Below are positions 18,834 to 28,750 of a stretch of 64,000 nucleotides of DNA, piece by piece; the stretch's first letter is position 1, and the number at the start of each line of letters is the position of its first letter. Origin of the DNA: Nitrincola tibetensis (GTDB lineage: Bacteria; Pseudomonadota; Gammaproteobacteria; Pseudomonadales; Balneatricaceae). The stretch covers positions 147,318-211,317 of the forward strand of contig NZ_QKRX01000007.1 of the NCBI RefSeq assembly GCF_003284585.1, in the 5' to 3' direction. The notes below the pieces were generated by a model. It was not told the origin of the DNA and searched no databases. It worked only from the letters and a program-made list of their open reading frames with translations. The position numbers and the translations under genes are program-made.

Positions 18834-20145
18834 GCAAAGTACTTCAGACGGCGGAATGGTCGTTGCGTTAGACATAGGTACGTCAAAGGTTGTCTGTCTT
18901 GTTGGTGAAGTCTGCGCGGATGGAAGTATAGAAATAGTGGGTGTGGGCTCCCAGCCTTCTCGAGGAATGAAGAGAGGAGTGGTCGTCAACATCGAGTCTA
19001 CCGTTGCAGCTATTCAGCGAGCGGTTGAAGAAGCTGAGTTGATGGCGGGGTGTAAAATCCATTCCGTCACGGTTGGCATAGCAGGCAACCACATTAGCAG
19101 TTTGAACTCACATGGAATAGTTGCCGTCAGGGATAGGGAGGTTTCTGAATATGATCTTGAACGAGTAATTGATGCGGCCCGTGCAGTTGCGATCCCAGCA
19201 GATCAACGTATTTTGCACATACTTCCGCAAGAGTATCTGATTGACACCCAAGAAGGCATTAAAGAGCCCTTAGGGATGTCAGGTGTGCGGCTAGAAGCCA
19301 AAGTGCATCTTGTAACGGGAGCGAGCAATGCAATCCAAAACATAGACAAGTGTATTCGTCGATGCGGTTTAGGTGTTGATGCGATTGTCTTGGAGCAGCT
19401 TGCATCAAGTTATGCCGTGTTGGCCGAAGATGAAAAAGACTTGGGCGTTTGCATCGTTGATATTGGTGGTGGCACAACCGATATTGCTGTTTTTACAGGT
19501 GGGGCAATTCGGCACACCGCAGTGATACCTATTGCCGGTGATCAAGTGACAAATGACATTGCGATGGCCTTGAGAACACCCACTCAGCATGCTGAAAAAA
19601 TTAAAATTAAGTATGCCTGTGCCCTTGCTCAACTGGCTCAAGCAGACGAAATGATCAAGGTACCAAGTGTGGGAGATAGGCCTCCAAGGGATTTATCTCG
19701 TCAATCATTGGCTGAGGTTGTTGAACCCCGCTATGAAGAGCTATTCACCCTAGTACAGGCTGAATTAAGACGTTCTGGTTATGAAGAGCTAATTGCTGCT
19801 GGTATCGTTCTAACGGGCGGTACTTCAAAAATGGAAGGCGCTGTAGAGTTAGCAGAAGAAATATTTCATATGCCAGTTCGACTTGCTGTACCCCAAGGGG
19901 CAAGAGGAATGGAGAGCTTATTACAGAATCCCATTTATGCGACGAGTATCGGGCTTTTGCATTATGCAAAAGTTGAGCAAAAGCCCGTCGCGCGAGAGCG
20001 AGAGGCACAACCGAATAAAGTTAAAGAAAAAGAAATCGTACCGGAAATGCGCGAAAAACGCCTTAAAGCGCCGAAAGCAAAGAGTAAGCCCAAGGTAAAG
20101 GATTTTTTTAGCCGGATAAAAGACTGGTTTAAAGGCAATTTTTAA
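18820..20145 (+). CDS. ftsA: Cell division protein FtsA
   Basis: A 441-residue actin-like ATPase that anchors FtsZ to the membrane. ALDIGTSKV (phosphate 1), VDIGGGTTDIAVF (phosphate 2) and LTGGTSKMEGAVELAEE (adenosine site) are seen. The C-terminal amphipathic helix FFSRIKDWFKGNF is the membrane anchor. Between the ATPase core and this helix is a Lys/Glu/Arg-rich linker of about 45 residues, making the protein about 20 residues longer than E. coli FtsA. GAGAGG precedes two tandem ATG codons (18820, 18823); either could be used. Confidence 0.97.
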   Translation: MMQGKQSTSDGGMVVALDIGTSKVVCLVGEVCADGSIEIVGVGSQPSRGMKRGVVVNIESTVAAIQRAVEEAELMAGCKIHSVTVGIAGNHISSLNSHGIVAVRDREVSEYDLERVIDAARAVAIPADQRILHILPQEYLIDTQEGIKEPLGMSGVRLEAKVHLVTGASNAIQNIDKCIRRCGLGVDAIVLEQLASSYAVLAEDEKDLGVCIVDIGGGTTDIAVFTGGAIRHTAVIPIAGDQVTNDIAMALRTPTQHAEKIKIKYACALAQLAQADEMIKVPSVGDRPPRDLSRQSLAEVVEPRYEELFTLVQAELRRSGYEELIAAGIVLTGGTSKMEGAVELAEEIFHMPVRLAVPQGARGMESLLQNPIYATSIGLLHYAKVEQKPVAREREAQPNKVKEKEIVPEMREKRLKAPKAKSKPKVKDFFSRIKDWFKGNF

Positions 20146-20209
20146 ATTTTATTGAATTAACAAGGTCATTGCCGGAATACAGTAGTAGGCAAGGGCGGGG
20201 GAGGACAAA

Positions 20210-21382
20210 ATGTTTGAATTGATAGACAGTTTACCACAAGACGCGGTCATTAAAGTCATCGGAGTTGGCGGCGGCGGAGGTAACGCTGTCCAGCATATGG
20301 TGAATTTCGACTTGGCCGGCGTTGAGTTTATTTGCGCGAATACAGATGCGCAAGCGCTCGATCGTATGGCAACTCGGACGGTTTTGCATATTGGCGGCAA
20401 TATGACAAAAGGACTTGGAGCCGGAGCAAACCCAGATATTGGGCGTCAAGCTGCGCTAGAAGATAGGGATCGTATCGCAGAATCCTTACGCGGTGCTGAT
20501 ATGGTGTTCATAACCGCAGGTATGGGCGGTGGCACGGGCACGGGTGCTGCTCCGATTGTGGCCGAAATTGCAAAAGAGATGGGTGTCTTAACCGTTGCAG
20601 TGGTCACACGTCCATTTCGTTTTGAAGGCCGTAAGCGGATGCAAATTGCTGAAGAGGGGATTCGTGAACTACGTGACTGTGTCGATTCACTGATCATTAT
20701 CCCTAATGAAAAACTGATGCAGGTTCTTGGAAAAAACTGCAGTCTGATTAATGCCTTTAATGCCGCGAACGATGTACTCAAAGGCGCAGTTCAAGGCATT
20801 GCCGATCTAATCACCCGTCCAGGTATGATCAACGTCGATTTTGCTGACGTTAAAACCGTGATGTCTGAAATGGGCATGGCGATGATGGGCACGGGAATTG
20901 CGAAGGGCGATAATCGTGCACAAGAAGCGGCTGAAGCGGCTATTAGCAGCCCGTTGCTTGAGGACATAGACCTAAAAGGGGCGCGCGGAATTCTGGTCAA
21001 TATTGCCGCGGGTGAGGATCTGAGTTTAGGCGAGTTCAACGAAGTGGGTATGATTGTTGAAGAGTGTGCTGCAGAAGATGCCACTATTGTTGTAGGTACG
21101 GTTATTGATCCGACATTAGGAGATTTCTTGAAAGTGACCGTTGTCGCGACAGGATTGGATCGTCCTAGAGACGCAGAGGTTCGTGTTGTCGCATCGAATC
21201 CTCAGCCGCGCAATGAAGCGAAATCAGTGGATCAGATTGAATTGCCGTCTATCTTACGCAGACAAAAGCAAGAAGCTTTGCTTGAAAAGCATGAGTCACG
21301 TAGTCAAGAAGGTGGCATGACATCTAAGCGTGATTACGGCGAATTGGATATCCCTACTTTTCTTCGTCGTCAAGCTGACTAA
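20210..21382 (+). CDS. ftsZ: Cell division protein FtsZ
   Basis: A 390-residue tubulin-like GTPase that forms the Z ring. [17 protein letters not shown] near residues 14-30, the tubulin signature GGGTGTG near 106-112, and [12 protein letters not shown] variable linker follows the core and the C-terminal peptide [12 protein letters not shown] binds FtsA and other partners. GGGGGAGG is upstream of the ATG. The 64-nt gap after ftsA is the largest between ftsQ and ftsZ. Confidence 0.98.
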   Translation: MFELIDSLPQDAVIKVIGVGGGGGNAVQHMVNFDLAGVEFICANTDAQALDRMATRTVLHIGGNMTKGLGAGANPDIGRQAALEDRDRIAESLRGADMVFITAGMGGGTGTGAAPIVAEIAKEMGVLTVAVVTRPFRFEGRKRMQIAEEGIRELRDCVDSLIIIPNEKLMQVLGKNCSLINAFNAANDVLKGAVQGIADLITRPGMINVDFADVKTVMSEMGMAMMGTGIAKGDNRAQEAAEAAISSPLLEDIDLKGARGILVNIAAGEDLSLGEFNEVGMIVEECAAEDATIVVGTVIDPTLGDFLKVTVVATGLDRPRDAEVRVVASNPQPRNEAKSVDQIELPSILRRQKQEALLEKHESRSQEGGMTSKRDYGELDIPTFLRRQAD

Positions 21383-21410
21383 GTCACAAAGAGGATCATG
21401 GTAGAGTAGA

Positions 21411-21440
21411 TTGCTTGAAAAGCGTCGAGTCTGTTATGAT
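21411..21440 (+). promoter_or_regulatory. Predicted promoter of lpxC
   Basis: TTGCTT (21411-21416), 18 nt, TATGAT (21435-21440) in the 92-nt gap between ftsZ and lpxC. It would let lpxC be transcribed independently of the cluster, as in other Gammaproteobacteria. Confidence 0.45.
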
Positions 21441-21474
21441 TCTCATTTAGATTGAAGCGCAAGCGGCGGATAAC

Positions 21475-22386
21475 ATGATAAAGCAGCGTACACTAAGTCG
21501 TAGTATTAAGGCGAATGGCATAGGGTTGCATTCGGGGAAAAAAGTGTACATGACGCTTAAACCTGCTCCAGAAAATATGGGGATCGTTTTTCGTCGCGTC
21601 GATCTAGTGCCAACTGTTGATATTCCAGCGTTTGCGTTAAATGTTGTGAGTACACAATTGTCCACCAATTTAGCAGAAGGCTCGGCGAGTGTTTCGACAG
21701 TTGAGCACCTCATGTCTGCTTTAGCGGGGTTAGGCATAGATAACGCGATAATCGAAGTTGATGCTGAAGAAATTCCCATTATGGATGGGAGCGCAGCTCC
21801 ATTCGTTTTTCTCATTCAATCGGCGGGTATTCAAGAGCAGAGTGCGGCGAAAGAATTTGTCCGTATTGTAAGGCCTATCGGTATTGAAGTAGGAGAAAAA
21901 ACGGCGAGTTTTAGGCCGTTTAATGGCTTCAAATTGGGTTTCAAAATTGAGTTTGATCATCCCGCATTTACCGAAAAGCACTTAGAGTCATCGCTTGAGT
22001 TCTCATCTCATAACTTTGTCAAAGAGGTTAGCCGGGCTCGAACCTTTGGTTTTATGCGCGACATCGAGTTCTTAAGATCCAATAATTTGGCCTTAGGTGG
22101 TAACTTTGATAATGCGATTGTGGTTGATGATCAAAAGGTTTTGAATCAAGACGGATTGCGTTACGAAAATGAGTTTGTGAAGCACAAAATCTTAGATGCC
22201 GTGGGCGACCTTTACCTTTTAGGTCGAAGCATTATTGGTGAGTACTACGGCTTCAAGTCCGGCCATCACCTTAATAATTTACTCTTGAGAGAGTTGCTAA
22301 ATCACCCGGATGCTTTCGAGCGCGTCACCTTCGAAAATGGACAAACGCCCGTCCCGATTGATTATCAGCCGTCGACGAGCCTCTAA
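21475..22386 (+). CDS. lpxC: UDP-3-O-acyl-N-acetylglucosamine deacetylase LpxC
   Basis: A 303-residue zinc amidase for the committed step of lipid A synthesis. Zinc ligands are visible in [10 protein letters not shown] (His), [10 protein letters not shown] (His and Asp); other motifs are [12 protein letters not shown] and KSGHHLNN. The length matches E. coli LpxC. It ends the dcw cluster and is followed by a terminator. Confidence 0.97.
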   Translation: MIKQRTLSRSIKANGIGLHSGKKVYMTLKPAPENMGIVFRRVDLVPTVDIPAFALNVVSTQLSTNLAEGSASVSTVEHLMSALAGLGIDNAIIEVDAEEIPIMDGSAAPFVFLIQSAGIQEQSAAKEFVRIVRPIGIEVGEKTASFRPFNGFKLGFKIEFDHPAFTEKHLESSLEFSSHNFVKEVSRARTFGFMRDIEFLRSNNLALGGNFDNAIVVDDQKVLNQDGLRYENEFVKHKILDAVGDLYLLGRSIIGEYYGFKSGHHLNNLLLRELLNHPDAFERVTFENGQTPVPIDYQPSTSL

Positions 22387-22396
22387 TCGAAGGCTG

Positions 22397-22442
22397 AAAA
22401 AGATCCATTATTATGGATAGCCGGATCTTTTCCGGCTTTTTT
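22397..22442 (+). terminator. Terminator after lpxC
   Basis: AGCCGG (22419-22424) pairs with CCGGCT (22432-22437) across a 7-nt loop and is followed by T residues. An alternative outer pairing of AAAAGATCC (from 22398) with GGATCTTTT (22423-22431) is possible, so two mutually exclusive hairpins can be drawn. Confidence 0.7.
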
Positions 22443-22575
22443 ATGAGCAAAAATTATAAATAAAGCCTTAAAAAAAGGTTTAAACCTCAACTATCTGCCC
22501 CAATCAATGTAAAATGTTTCGCATTCTTTGCCCAGCGTGGGCATACGTCATCTAATAAATGGTAAAAATTGAATT

Positions 22576-25323
22576 ATGCTCACATCACTGTTGAAAAAAG
22601 TTTTCGGAAGCAAAAACGAACGCGAACTCAAACGGATGAAACGGACTGTCAAGGATATCAATGCATGGGAAGCCGAGCTTGAAAAGCTCAGTGATGAAGG
22701 GCTGACGGCATTAACAGAACAATACCGTCAACGTTACCAGCAAGGTGAAAGCCTAGAAAAGCTTTTGCCAGAAGCCTTTGCAACGGTTCGTGAAGTTTCC
22801 AAGCGTGTTATGAACATGCGTCATTTCGATGTCCAGATGATAGGCGGTATCTCTCTTCACGAAGGAAAAGTGGCCGAAATGAAAACAGGCGAGGGTAAAA
22901 CACTCGTCGCTACCTTGCCTGCGTATTTAAATGCGATTACGGGCAAAGGAGTTCACGTTGTCACCGTCAATGATTATCTAGCCAGCCGCGATGCAGAGTG
23001 GATGCGCCCCCTGTATGAAGCCTTGGGTTTGAGTGTTGGCGTGATCCTGTCGGGTCAAGATCCGATCACGAAGCGTTCTGCATATGCCAGTGATATTACC
23101 TACGGTACCAATAATGAGTTCGGCTTCGACTACTTGCGCGACAACATGGCGTTCAGCATCGAAGAGAAAGTGCAACGTGGCTTTAACTTTGCCATTGTCG
23201 ATGAAGTTGACTCGATCTTAATTGATGAAGCTCGCACGCCATTGATAATCTCAGGGCCTGCTGAAGATAGCTCGGTCATGTATGCGCGTATCAATACCGT
23301 CATTCCAAAACTTAAACAGTTTTTTGGAGAGGTTGACGTTAAAGACGACACGCAAACGATCGACGAACACTTTGTTGTTGATGAAAAAAATAGAACGGTT
23401 GAGTTGACTGAAGCCGGACATCAGTTGATCGAAGAGATTTTAAGTGAAGAAGGTTTGTTGGCTGAGGGTGAAAGCCTTTATGCACCTAATAACTTGAACT
23501 TGCTGCATCATGTGTTGGCCGCGCTTCGTGCACACTATCTTTTCCAGAAGGATAAAGATTACATAGTGCAAAATGGACAGGTTGTCATCGTCGATGAACA
23601 CACTGGGCGTATTATGCCGGGTCGTCGTTGGTCCGAAGGTTTACATCAAGCTGTTGAGGCAAAAGAAGGCGTTAATATCCAATTGGAAAGCCAAACACTG
23701 GCTTCGACGACCTTCCAAAATTACTTCCGTTTGTATGAAAAACTATCGGGAATGACGGGTACAGCCGATACTGAGGCATTTGAATTACGGCAAATTTATG
23801 GTCTGGATGTCGTCGTTATTCCGACGAACCGCGAAGTTCAGCGTATTGACCATAATGATCTGATTTATCTCACCATGGAGGATAAGTTTAACGCAATTGT
23901 TAAAGAAATCCGTCATTGTAAAGAGAACAACAAGCCTGTGTTGGTGGGAACTGCGTCGGTTGAGTCTTCTGAACTTTTATCGCGCATGCTGACTAAAGAA
24001 AAAATAGAGCACAATGTTCTAAATGCTAAGAATCATGGCCGTGAGGCTGAAATAGTGGCTGATGCTGGACGTCCAGGCGCTATTACTATTGCAACGAACA
24101 TGGCGGGTCGTGGTACCGATATCATGCTCGGTGGTAAGCTTGAAGCGGAACTGGCTGCTTTAAAGGAGCCAACACCAGAGCAGATTGAAGCGGTTAAAGC
24201 CGATTGGCAACAACGTCATGAGCAGGTGTTAGCGGCAGGTGGCTTGCATATTCTGGGAACAGAGCGTCACGAATCACGTCGAATTGACAACCAGTTGCGT
24301 GGGCGTGCCGGGCGCCAGGGTGATCCAGGTTCTACACGCTTCTTCTTGTCGATGGAAGATGATTTGATGAGAATCTTCGCGTCGGATCGCGTTCGTCAAT
24401 TTATGCAAGCCTTAGGGATGGAAAAGGGCGAAGCCATTGAACACAAAATGGTGAGCAACGCGATTGAAAAGGCTCAGCGCAAGGTGGAAGGGCGTAACTT
24501 TGATATCCGTAAAAACCTTTTGGAATATGATGATGTCGCGAATGATCAGCGAACCGTTGTCTACGATCAACGTAATGAGCTGATGAGCACCAATGATATC
24601 TCTGAAACAATCAATGCAATTCGTGACGAAGTCGTGGAAGACACGATTAATGAGTTTATTGCTCCTCAAAGTTTACCCGAAACCTGGGATATCGCAGGTC
24701 TTGAAAAGGCGCTTGAAATAGAATTTTCGGTCAGTTTGCCAATTCAGACTTGGTTAGATGAAGACAAGAATCTCTATGAAGAACCCTTGCGTGAACGTAT
24801 TCGTGCTGACATTATCCAACGCTATACTGAAAAAGAGCAGTTGGTTGGTGCTGAAACCATTCGTCTGTTTGAAAAGCAAGTGATGTTGCAGGTGATGGAT
24901 ACGCTTTGGAAAGAGCACTTGCAAACCATGGATCTGTTACGCCAAGGGATACATCTTCGCGGTTACGCGCAGAAAAACCCCAAGCAAGAATATAAGCGTG
25001 AAGCCTTCCAGCTTTTCCAAAACTTGCTCACGAATATTAAAAAAGATGTTGTTAGAATTCTGAGTCATGTCAAAGTACGTCAACCTGAAGAGGTTGAGGC
25101 GATGGAGCAGCAGCGTAGAGAAGCGGCAGAACGTCAACAAATGAATTTTGAACACTCGCAAAGCAGTGGCCTTGCAGGTGCAGATGATCAGGCGCAAACC
25201 TATGGGCAAGAAGAGTCTGATAAATCTGAACCCTTTGTGAGGGATGTCGCTAAAGTGGGACGAAATGAACCTTGTCCTTGTGGATCGGGTAAAAAATATA
25301 AACAATGCCACGGTAAAATCTGA
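22576..25323 (+). CDS. secA: Preprotein translocase ATPase SecA
   Basis: A 915-residue motor of the Sec pathway, peripheral at the inner membrane. Walker A MKTGEGKT (102-109), [13 protein letters not shown] (about 210-222), helicase motif [24 protein letters not shown], and the C-terminal zinc-binding SecB/lipid site [15 protein letters not shown]. The length is typical. No secM-like small gene is seen in the 189-nt gap after lpxC, which instead holds the lpxC terminator. argJ starts 10 nt after the stop. Confidence 0.98.
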   Translation: MLTSLLKKVFGSKNERELKRMKRTVKDINAWEAELEKLSDEGLTALTEQYRQRYQQGESLEKLLPEAFATVREVSKRVMNMRHFDVQMIGGISLHEGKVAEMKTGEGKTLVATLPAYLNAITGKGVHVVTVNDYLASRDAEWMRPLYEALGLSVGVILSGQDPITKRSAYASDITYGTNNEFGFDYLRDNMAFSIEEKVQRGFNFAIVDEVDSILIDEARTPLIISGPAEDSSVMYARINTVIPKLKQFFGEVDVKDDTQTIDEHFVVDEKNRTVELTEAGHQLIEEILSEEGLLAEGESLYAPNNLNLLHHVLAALRAHYLFQKDKDYIVQNGQVVIVDEHTGRIMPGRRWSEGLHQAVEAKEGVNIQLESQTLASTTFQNYFRLYEKLSGMTGTADTEAFELRQIYGLDVVVIPTNREVQRIDHNDLIYLTMEDKFNAIVKEIRHCKENNKPVLVGTASVESSELLSRMLTKEKIEHNVLNAKNHGREAEIVADAGRPGAITIATNMAGRGTDIMLGGKLEAELAALKEPTPEQIEAVKADWQQRHEQVLAAGGLHILGTERHESRRIDNQLRGRAGRQGDPGSTRFFLSMEDDLMRIFASDRVRQFMQALGMEKGEAIEHKMVSNAIEKAQRKVEGRNFDIRKNLLEYDDVANDQRTVVYDQRNELMSTNDISETINAIRDEVVEDTINEFIAPQSLPETWDIAGLEKALEIEFSVSLPIQTWLDEDKNLYEEPLRERIRADIIQRYTEKEQLVGAETIRLFEKQVMLQVMDTLWKEHLQTMDLLRQGIHLRGYAQKNPKQEYKREAFQLFQNLLTNIKKDVVRILSHVKVRQPEEVEAMEQQRREAAERQQMNFEHSQSSGLAGADDQAQTYGQEESDKSEPFVRDVAKVGRNEPCPCGSGKKYKQCHGKI

Positions 25324-25333
25324 GGTAAGCGCA

Positions 25334-26554
25334 ATGGCAGTCGGCAAAGAAGAAGCAGTCGTGTATCACCCCGTAAAAGGGTTTAAGTTAGGAACAGGCT
25401 CTGCGGGCATTAAAAAGCCGGGCCGAAAAGATCTGGTGGTTATGGAAATACCCGTTGGTTCTTCATTGGCGTCGGTATTTACCCTCAACCAGTTTTGTGC
25501 AGCGCCAGTGCGTGTTGCCAAAAAGCATTTAGCGACGGGAGCCTTACCAAGGTATCTCCTAACCAATACAGGCAATGCGAATGCCGGTACAGGTGAGCAG
25601 GGTATTATTGATGCTGAGGCTTGCTGCCAGGCCTTAGCCAGTAAAATGCGCTGTGACGCGGAATCGATTCTGCCTTTTTCCACGGGTGTCATAGGTGAAC
25701 CACTCCCTGTTGCTAAGATTACTGCAGGTTTAGAGAGTGCTATCGCTAACTTGTCAGAAGAAGGTTGGGAGGAAGCAGCTCACGGCATCATGACAACGGA
25801 TACACGTCCAAAAGGTGCCAGCGACCAATTTGAGTATCAAGGCAAAACCGTAACCGTAACGGGTATTTCCAAAGGTTCAGGCATGATTATGCCAAATATG
25901 GCCACGATGCTTGGATACGTTGCCACAGATGCAGAAGTTGAACCCAATTTATTGCAACGTCTGCTGAGCCATACGAGTGATCGCTCATTTAATCGAATCA
26001 CAGTTGATGGTGACACTTCAACAAATGATGCTTGTATTTTGGTTGCTACCGGTCAAAGCGGCGTCGAAATTACTGACCTTGAGCCCGTGCTGATGGAGCG
26101 TTTTACGCAGGCGTTAGAACACGTTATGTTGTCCTTGGCCCATGCCATCGTCAAAGATGGTGAGGGAGCAACTAAGTTTGTAGAGGTTCGTGTTGAGAAA
26201 GCGGGCAGTACTGAAGAAGCACTGAAAGTCGCCTATACCATCGCTCACTCTCCCTTAGTTAAAACCGCACTATTTGCATCTGATCCTAACTGGGGACGCA
26301 TACTCGCATGCGTTGGTCGTGCAGGTGTTCATGATTTGGATGTGAGTGATGTGCAGATCTGGTTGGATGAAGTGTGTATCGTCGATAAAGGCGCACGTGC
26401 TACGAGTTACACAGAAGAGCAAGGGCAGCAAGTGATGAATCGGGAGAATATCTGTATTCGCGTGATTCTGAATCGTGGTGGTTTTGTTGATCAAGTCTGG
26501 ACAACCGATCTTTCTCATGACTATGTCACTATCAACGCAGAATATCGCTCTTAA
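25334..26554 (+). CDS. argJ: Bifunctional ornithine acetyltransferase / N-acetylglutamate synthase
   Basis: A 406-residue arginine biosynthesis enzyme of the Ntn-like ArgJ family. It moves the acetyl group from N-acetylornithine to glutamate, recycling it. The self-cleavage site lies in MPNMATMLGYVATD, with Thr191 as nucleophile. Other motifs: TNTGNANAGTG, TVDGDTSTNDA and SDPNWGRILACVGRAG. ATG at 25334 has GAGG 8 nt upstream; an in-frame start inside secA has no support. Whether it also makes N-acetylglutamate from acetyl-CoA cannot be told here. Confidence 0.96.
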   Translation: MAVGKEEAVVYHPVKGFKLGTGSAGIKKPGRKDLVVMEIPVGSSLASVFTLNQFCAAPVRVAKKHLATGALPRYLLTNTGNANAGTGEQGIIDAEACCQALASKMRCDAESILPFSTGVIGEPLPVAKITAGLESAIANLSEEGWEEAAHGIMTTDTRPKGASDQFEYQGKTVTVTGISKGSGMIMPNMATMLGYVATDAEVEPNLLQRLLSHTSDRSFNRITVDGDTSTNDACILVATGQSGVEITDLEPVLMERFTQALEHVMLSLAHAIVKDGEGATKFVEVRVEKAGSTEEALKVAYTIAHSPLVKTALFASDPNWGRILACVGRAGVHDLDVSDVQIWLDEVCIVDKGARATSYTEEQGQQVMNRENICIRVILNRGGFVDQVWTTDLSHDYVTINAEYRS

Positions 26555-27496
26555 ATGAAGTCCTTGATTCACGTTATGGTTGGGGTTATCAGAAATGACC
26601 AAGGTCAAATTCTGATAGCCCTTAGGCCCAAAAACAGGCATCAAGGGGGATTGTGGGAGTTTCCGGGCGGTAAGGTAGAAGGCGATGAGCCACCTTACCA
26701 AGCCTTAGTGCGAGAGCTAAGCGAAGAGTTAGGCCTTTTAGTACACGAGGCTACTCCACTTATTCGCATCCCCTATCACTATGATGATTGTTCAGTTCTC
26801 TTGGATGTATGGGACGTTAATCGCTTTACGGGTGAAGCCAAAGGAATGGAAGGACAGGAAATACGTTGGGTTGATCTAAATCATTTAAATGATTACTCCT
26901 TCCCTGCAGCCAATGTCCCGATTCTTTCTGCCGTTCGATTGCCTACGCAGATTGCCATCACAGGCGATGCTGCGAATAAAGATGAGTTTTGCTCAAAGGT
27001 GCAATTGATGCTTGAGCGAGGCTGTCGTTGGATACTTCTTAGGGATCACTCCTTATCTAAACGAGACTTCGCTGATGTGTTTCATTCAGTTAAGCCCATG
27101 TGTGATGCTCATAAAGCTATTCTCCAAGTCAATACATCTCTTTCGTTGGCAAATGAATTGAATGCACAGGCGTTGCATTTAACTGAGTCTCGTCTAACTG
27201 AGTTAATGGGAAGACGAGCATTCAACGGACAATGGCTAAGCGCTGCTTGTCATTCACCGGATGCATTGCAACTTGCGCAATCTAAAGGGTGTGATTTTGT
27301 GTTCTTATCACCAGTGAAGGCGACAGCGACTCACCCTGAACAGGCAGGGATTGGCTGGCATAGGTTTCATCAGTGGGTATCTGATGTAACCTTACCTGTC
27401 TATGCGCTTGGAGGGGTGTCTCAGTTGGATTTTCAGAAAGTACGAGAAGAGGGCGGGCAAGGGGTGGCTTCAATTTCAGCTTTTTGGCCTAACTAA
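26555..27496 (+). CDS. Nudix hydrolase (MutT-like) fused to a ThiE/TenI-like domain
   Basis: A 313-residue two-domain protein. Residues about 3-130 are a MutT-type Nudix domain with the complete box G-x5-E-x7-REL-x-EE-LGL (GKVEGDE...RELSEELGL), expected to clear 8-oxo-dGTP. Residues about 132-313 resemble thiamine phosphate synthase/TenI: ILLRDHS, an NTS in place of the ThiE Asn-Asp pair, ALHLTES in place of GVHLGQ, FLSPVKATATHP in place of GPVFPTATK, and ALGGVS. The substitutions suggest thiamine synthase activity is lost. It begins directly after the argJ stop, so it is cotranscribed. Similar fusions are common in Gammaproteobacteria. Confidence 0.9.
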   Translation: MKSLIHVMVGVIRNDQGQILIALRPKNRHQGGLWEFPGGKVEGDEPPYQALVRELSEELGLLVHEATPLIRIPYHYDDCSVLLDVWDVNRFTGEAKGMEGQEIRWVDLNHLNDYSFPAANVPILSAVRLPTQIAITGDAANKDEFCSKVQLMLERGCRWILLRDHSLSKRDFADVFHSVKPMCDAHKAILQVNTSLSLANELNAQALHLTESRLTELMGRRAFNGQWLSAACHSPDALQLAQSKGCDFVFLSPVKATATHPEQAGIGWHRFHQWVSDVTLPVYALGGVSQLDFQKVREEGGQGVASISAFWPN

Positions 27497-27536
27497 ACTC
27501 CTTTGGGTTGAACTAAACTAAAGCCGAGAGGTTTCT

Positions 27537-27573
27537 AAAATGCCGAGTTATATCAAGTAACTCGGCATTTTTA
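27537..27573. terminator. Bidirectional terminator between the argJ operon and the mrp operon
   Basis: A perfect 10-bp stem TGCCGAGTTA (27541-27550) / TAACTCGGCA (27558-27567), 7-nt loop, A-run on the left and T-run on the right, so it can stop transcripts from both convergent operons. Confidence 0.93.
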
Positions 27574-27590
27574 TTTGTCACCTTGAACCA

Positions 27591-27971
27591 TCAATCATTC
27601 AAACTGGGTTTAACTTCGGGCGCCTTTTGCTGTCTTGCTCGTGCAATCAGGTGTTGTCCCGTGGTTCTTTCAATCATCTTATTCTTTTGATGCAAGGCCG
27701 TTTTAGCCATCATGTGTGCACTAACAGGGGCTGTTATGAATAAAAACAGCGTGATCAGTAATTCGTGAACACTAATGCCAGGCTCACGCACAGTGAATAA
27801 AATCATTGATGCGATCAGCAGACCGCCCATACCAAGCGTTGTTGCTTTTGTTGGTGCATGAAGGCGCATAAAAAAATCAGGCAAACGCACTAAGCCAATC
27901 GAGCCGACTAAGATAAATACGCCACCAATGAGTAAGAAAATAGAAACAATGAGCTCAAGTAAAAAATTCAT
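27591..27971 (-). CDS. mnhG: Na+/H+ antiporter subunit G (Mrp/Mnh/Pha)
   Basis: A 126-residue small membrane protein with three hydrophobic segments and the subunit G features GSIGLVRLPDFFMRLHAPTKATTLG and VSAHMMAKTA. It is the last gene of the mrp operon. MrpG is needed for assembly and activity of the multisubunit antiporter; it has no known catalytic residues. It follows mnhF by 8 nt and its tail (about residues 98-126) is hydrophilic and cytoplasmic. Confidence 0.93.
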   Translation of the reverse strand: MNFLLELIVSIFLLIGGVFILVGSIGLVRLPDFFMRLHAPTKATTLGMGGLLIASMILFTVREPGISVHELLITLFLFITAPVSAHMMAKTALHQKNKMIERTTGQHLIARARQQKAPEVKPSLND

Positions 27972-27979
27972 ATTCAGGC

Positions 27980-28249
27980 CTATTCAATAATGTCGCCGCG
28001 CAGTAAATATTTACACAATGCTGCAGTGCTAATAAATCCTAACATCGCAATTAAAAGTGCTGCTTCAAAGTACAAGGCTGATCCGAGCCATATTCCCAGT
28101 AAAATGATAAGTGCGATACTGTTGATATACATTGTATCAAGAGCCAGTAAACGATCGGGTAAGTCAGGGCCTGCAAACAGTCGCCATAAATTGAGAATCA
28201 AAGAAATGGCCACCATGGCTGTTACTAAGGTTACAGTCCAGCTTAGCAT
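27980..28249 (-). CDS. mnhF: Na+/H+ antiporter subunit F
   Basis: An 89-residue protein with three hydrophobic segments and the MrpF signature GPDLPDRLLALDTM in the loop after the first segment. Part of the membrane arm of the Mrp antiporter. The start overlaps the end of mnhE by 7 nt, and no separate ribosome binding region is needed if translation is coupled. Confidence 0.93.
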   Translation of the reverse strand: MLSWTVTLVTAMVAISLILNLWRLFAGPDLPDRLLALDTMYINSIALIILLGIWLGSALYFEAALLIAMLGFISTAALCKYLLRGDIIE

Positions 28250-28746
28250 GAAAATATCTCCATTAATGGGGCTTCATAACGCTGTTTGATCGTTTGAATC
28301 AGTTCTTCTTCATTTTTCATGGTTAACGCATGGACGTAGAGAAATTTTCGGCATTCAGAGACCTCGGAGCTGACAGTCCCTGGCGTTAAAGAGACAGTAC
28401 TGGCTAACAACGTAATCGGGAGCTCTCCTTCTAGGTCAAGTGGAACCGCAAAAAAGCCTGGGTTGAGATTTTTGATTGGTCCCATAACCTGAAAAGCGAC
28501 TTCGAGATTAGCCGTCACTATGTCACCAAGGACACGTAAAGCGTAACGAAACGTATGCATAGGTTTATGCAGTGCCGGTTGTGGTTTGCTTAAGCTGGAG
28601 GTCAATAGTGGGATACCTAATGCTAACACAGATCCTAAGAATAGATGTCCAGGGGCTAGCGTGTTGTTAAGCAGCAACCATGTGGCAAATAGTAAAATGC
28701 TGTGATATGGCATGGGCAGCCATTTAAAACGAGGTTTTGATAACAT
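28243..28746 (-). CDS. mnhE: Na+/H+ antiporter subunit E
   Basis: A 167-residue protein with two N-terminal hydrophobic segments and a soluble C-terminal domain containing ITLLASTVSLTPGTVS, the MrpE signature, and a following LYVHALTM element. Required for Mrp assembly. It starts 4 nt after mnhD. Confidence 0.93.
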   Translation of the reverse strand: MLSKPRFKWLPMPYHSILLFATWLLLNNTLAPGHLFLGSVLALGIPLLTSSLSKPQPALHKPMHTFRYALRVLGDIVTANLEVAFQVMGPIKNLNPGFFAVPLDLEGELPITLLASTVSLTPGTVSSEVSECRKFLYVHALTMKNEEELIQTIKQRYEAPLMEIFSC

Positions 28747-28750
28747 TACT

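Noticed and set aside
20446..21084. Long open frames on the minus strand across ftsZ
   Set aside because: They mirror codon-biased ftsZ, have no recognisable domains, low-complexity Ser/Ala/Ile content and no ribosome binding site.
26555..27496. TPP riboswitch control because of the ThiE-like domain
   Set aside because: The gene starts directly after argJ, with no leader in which such an RNA could lie.
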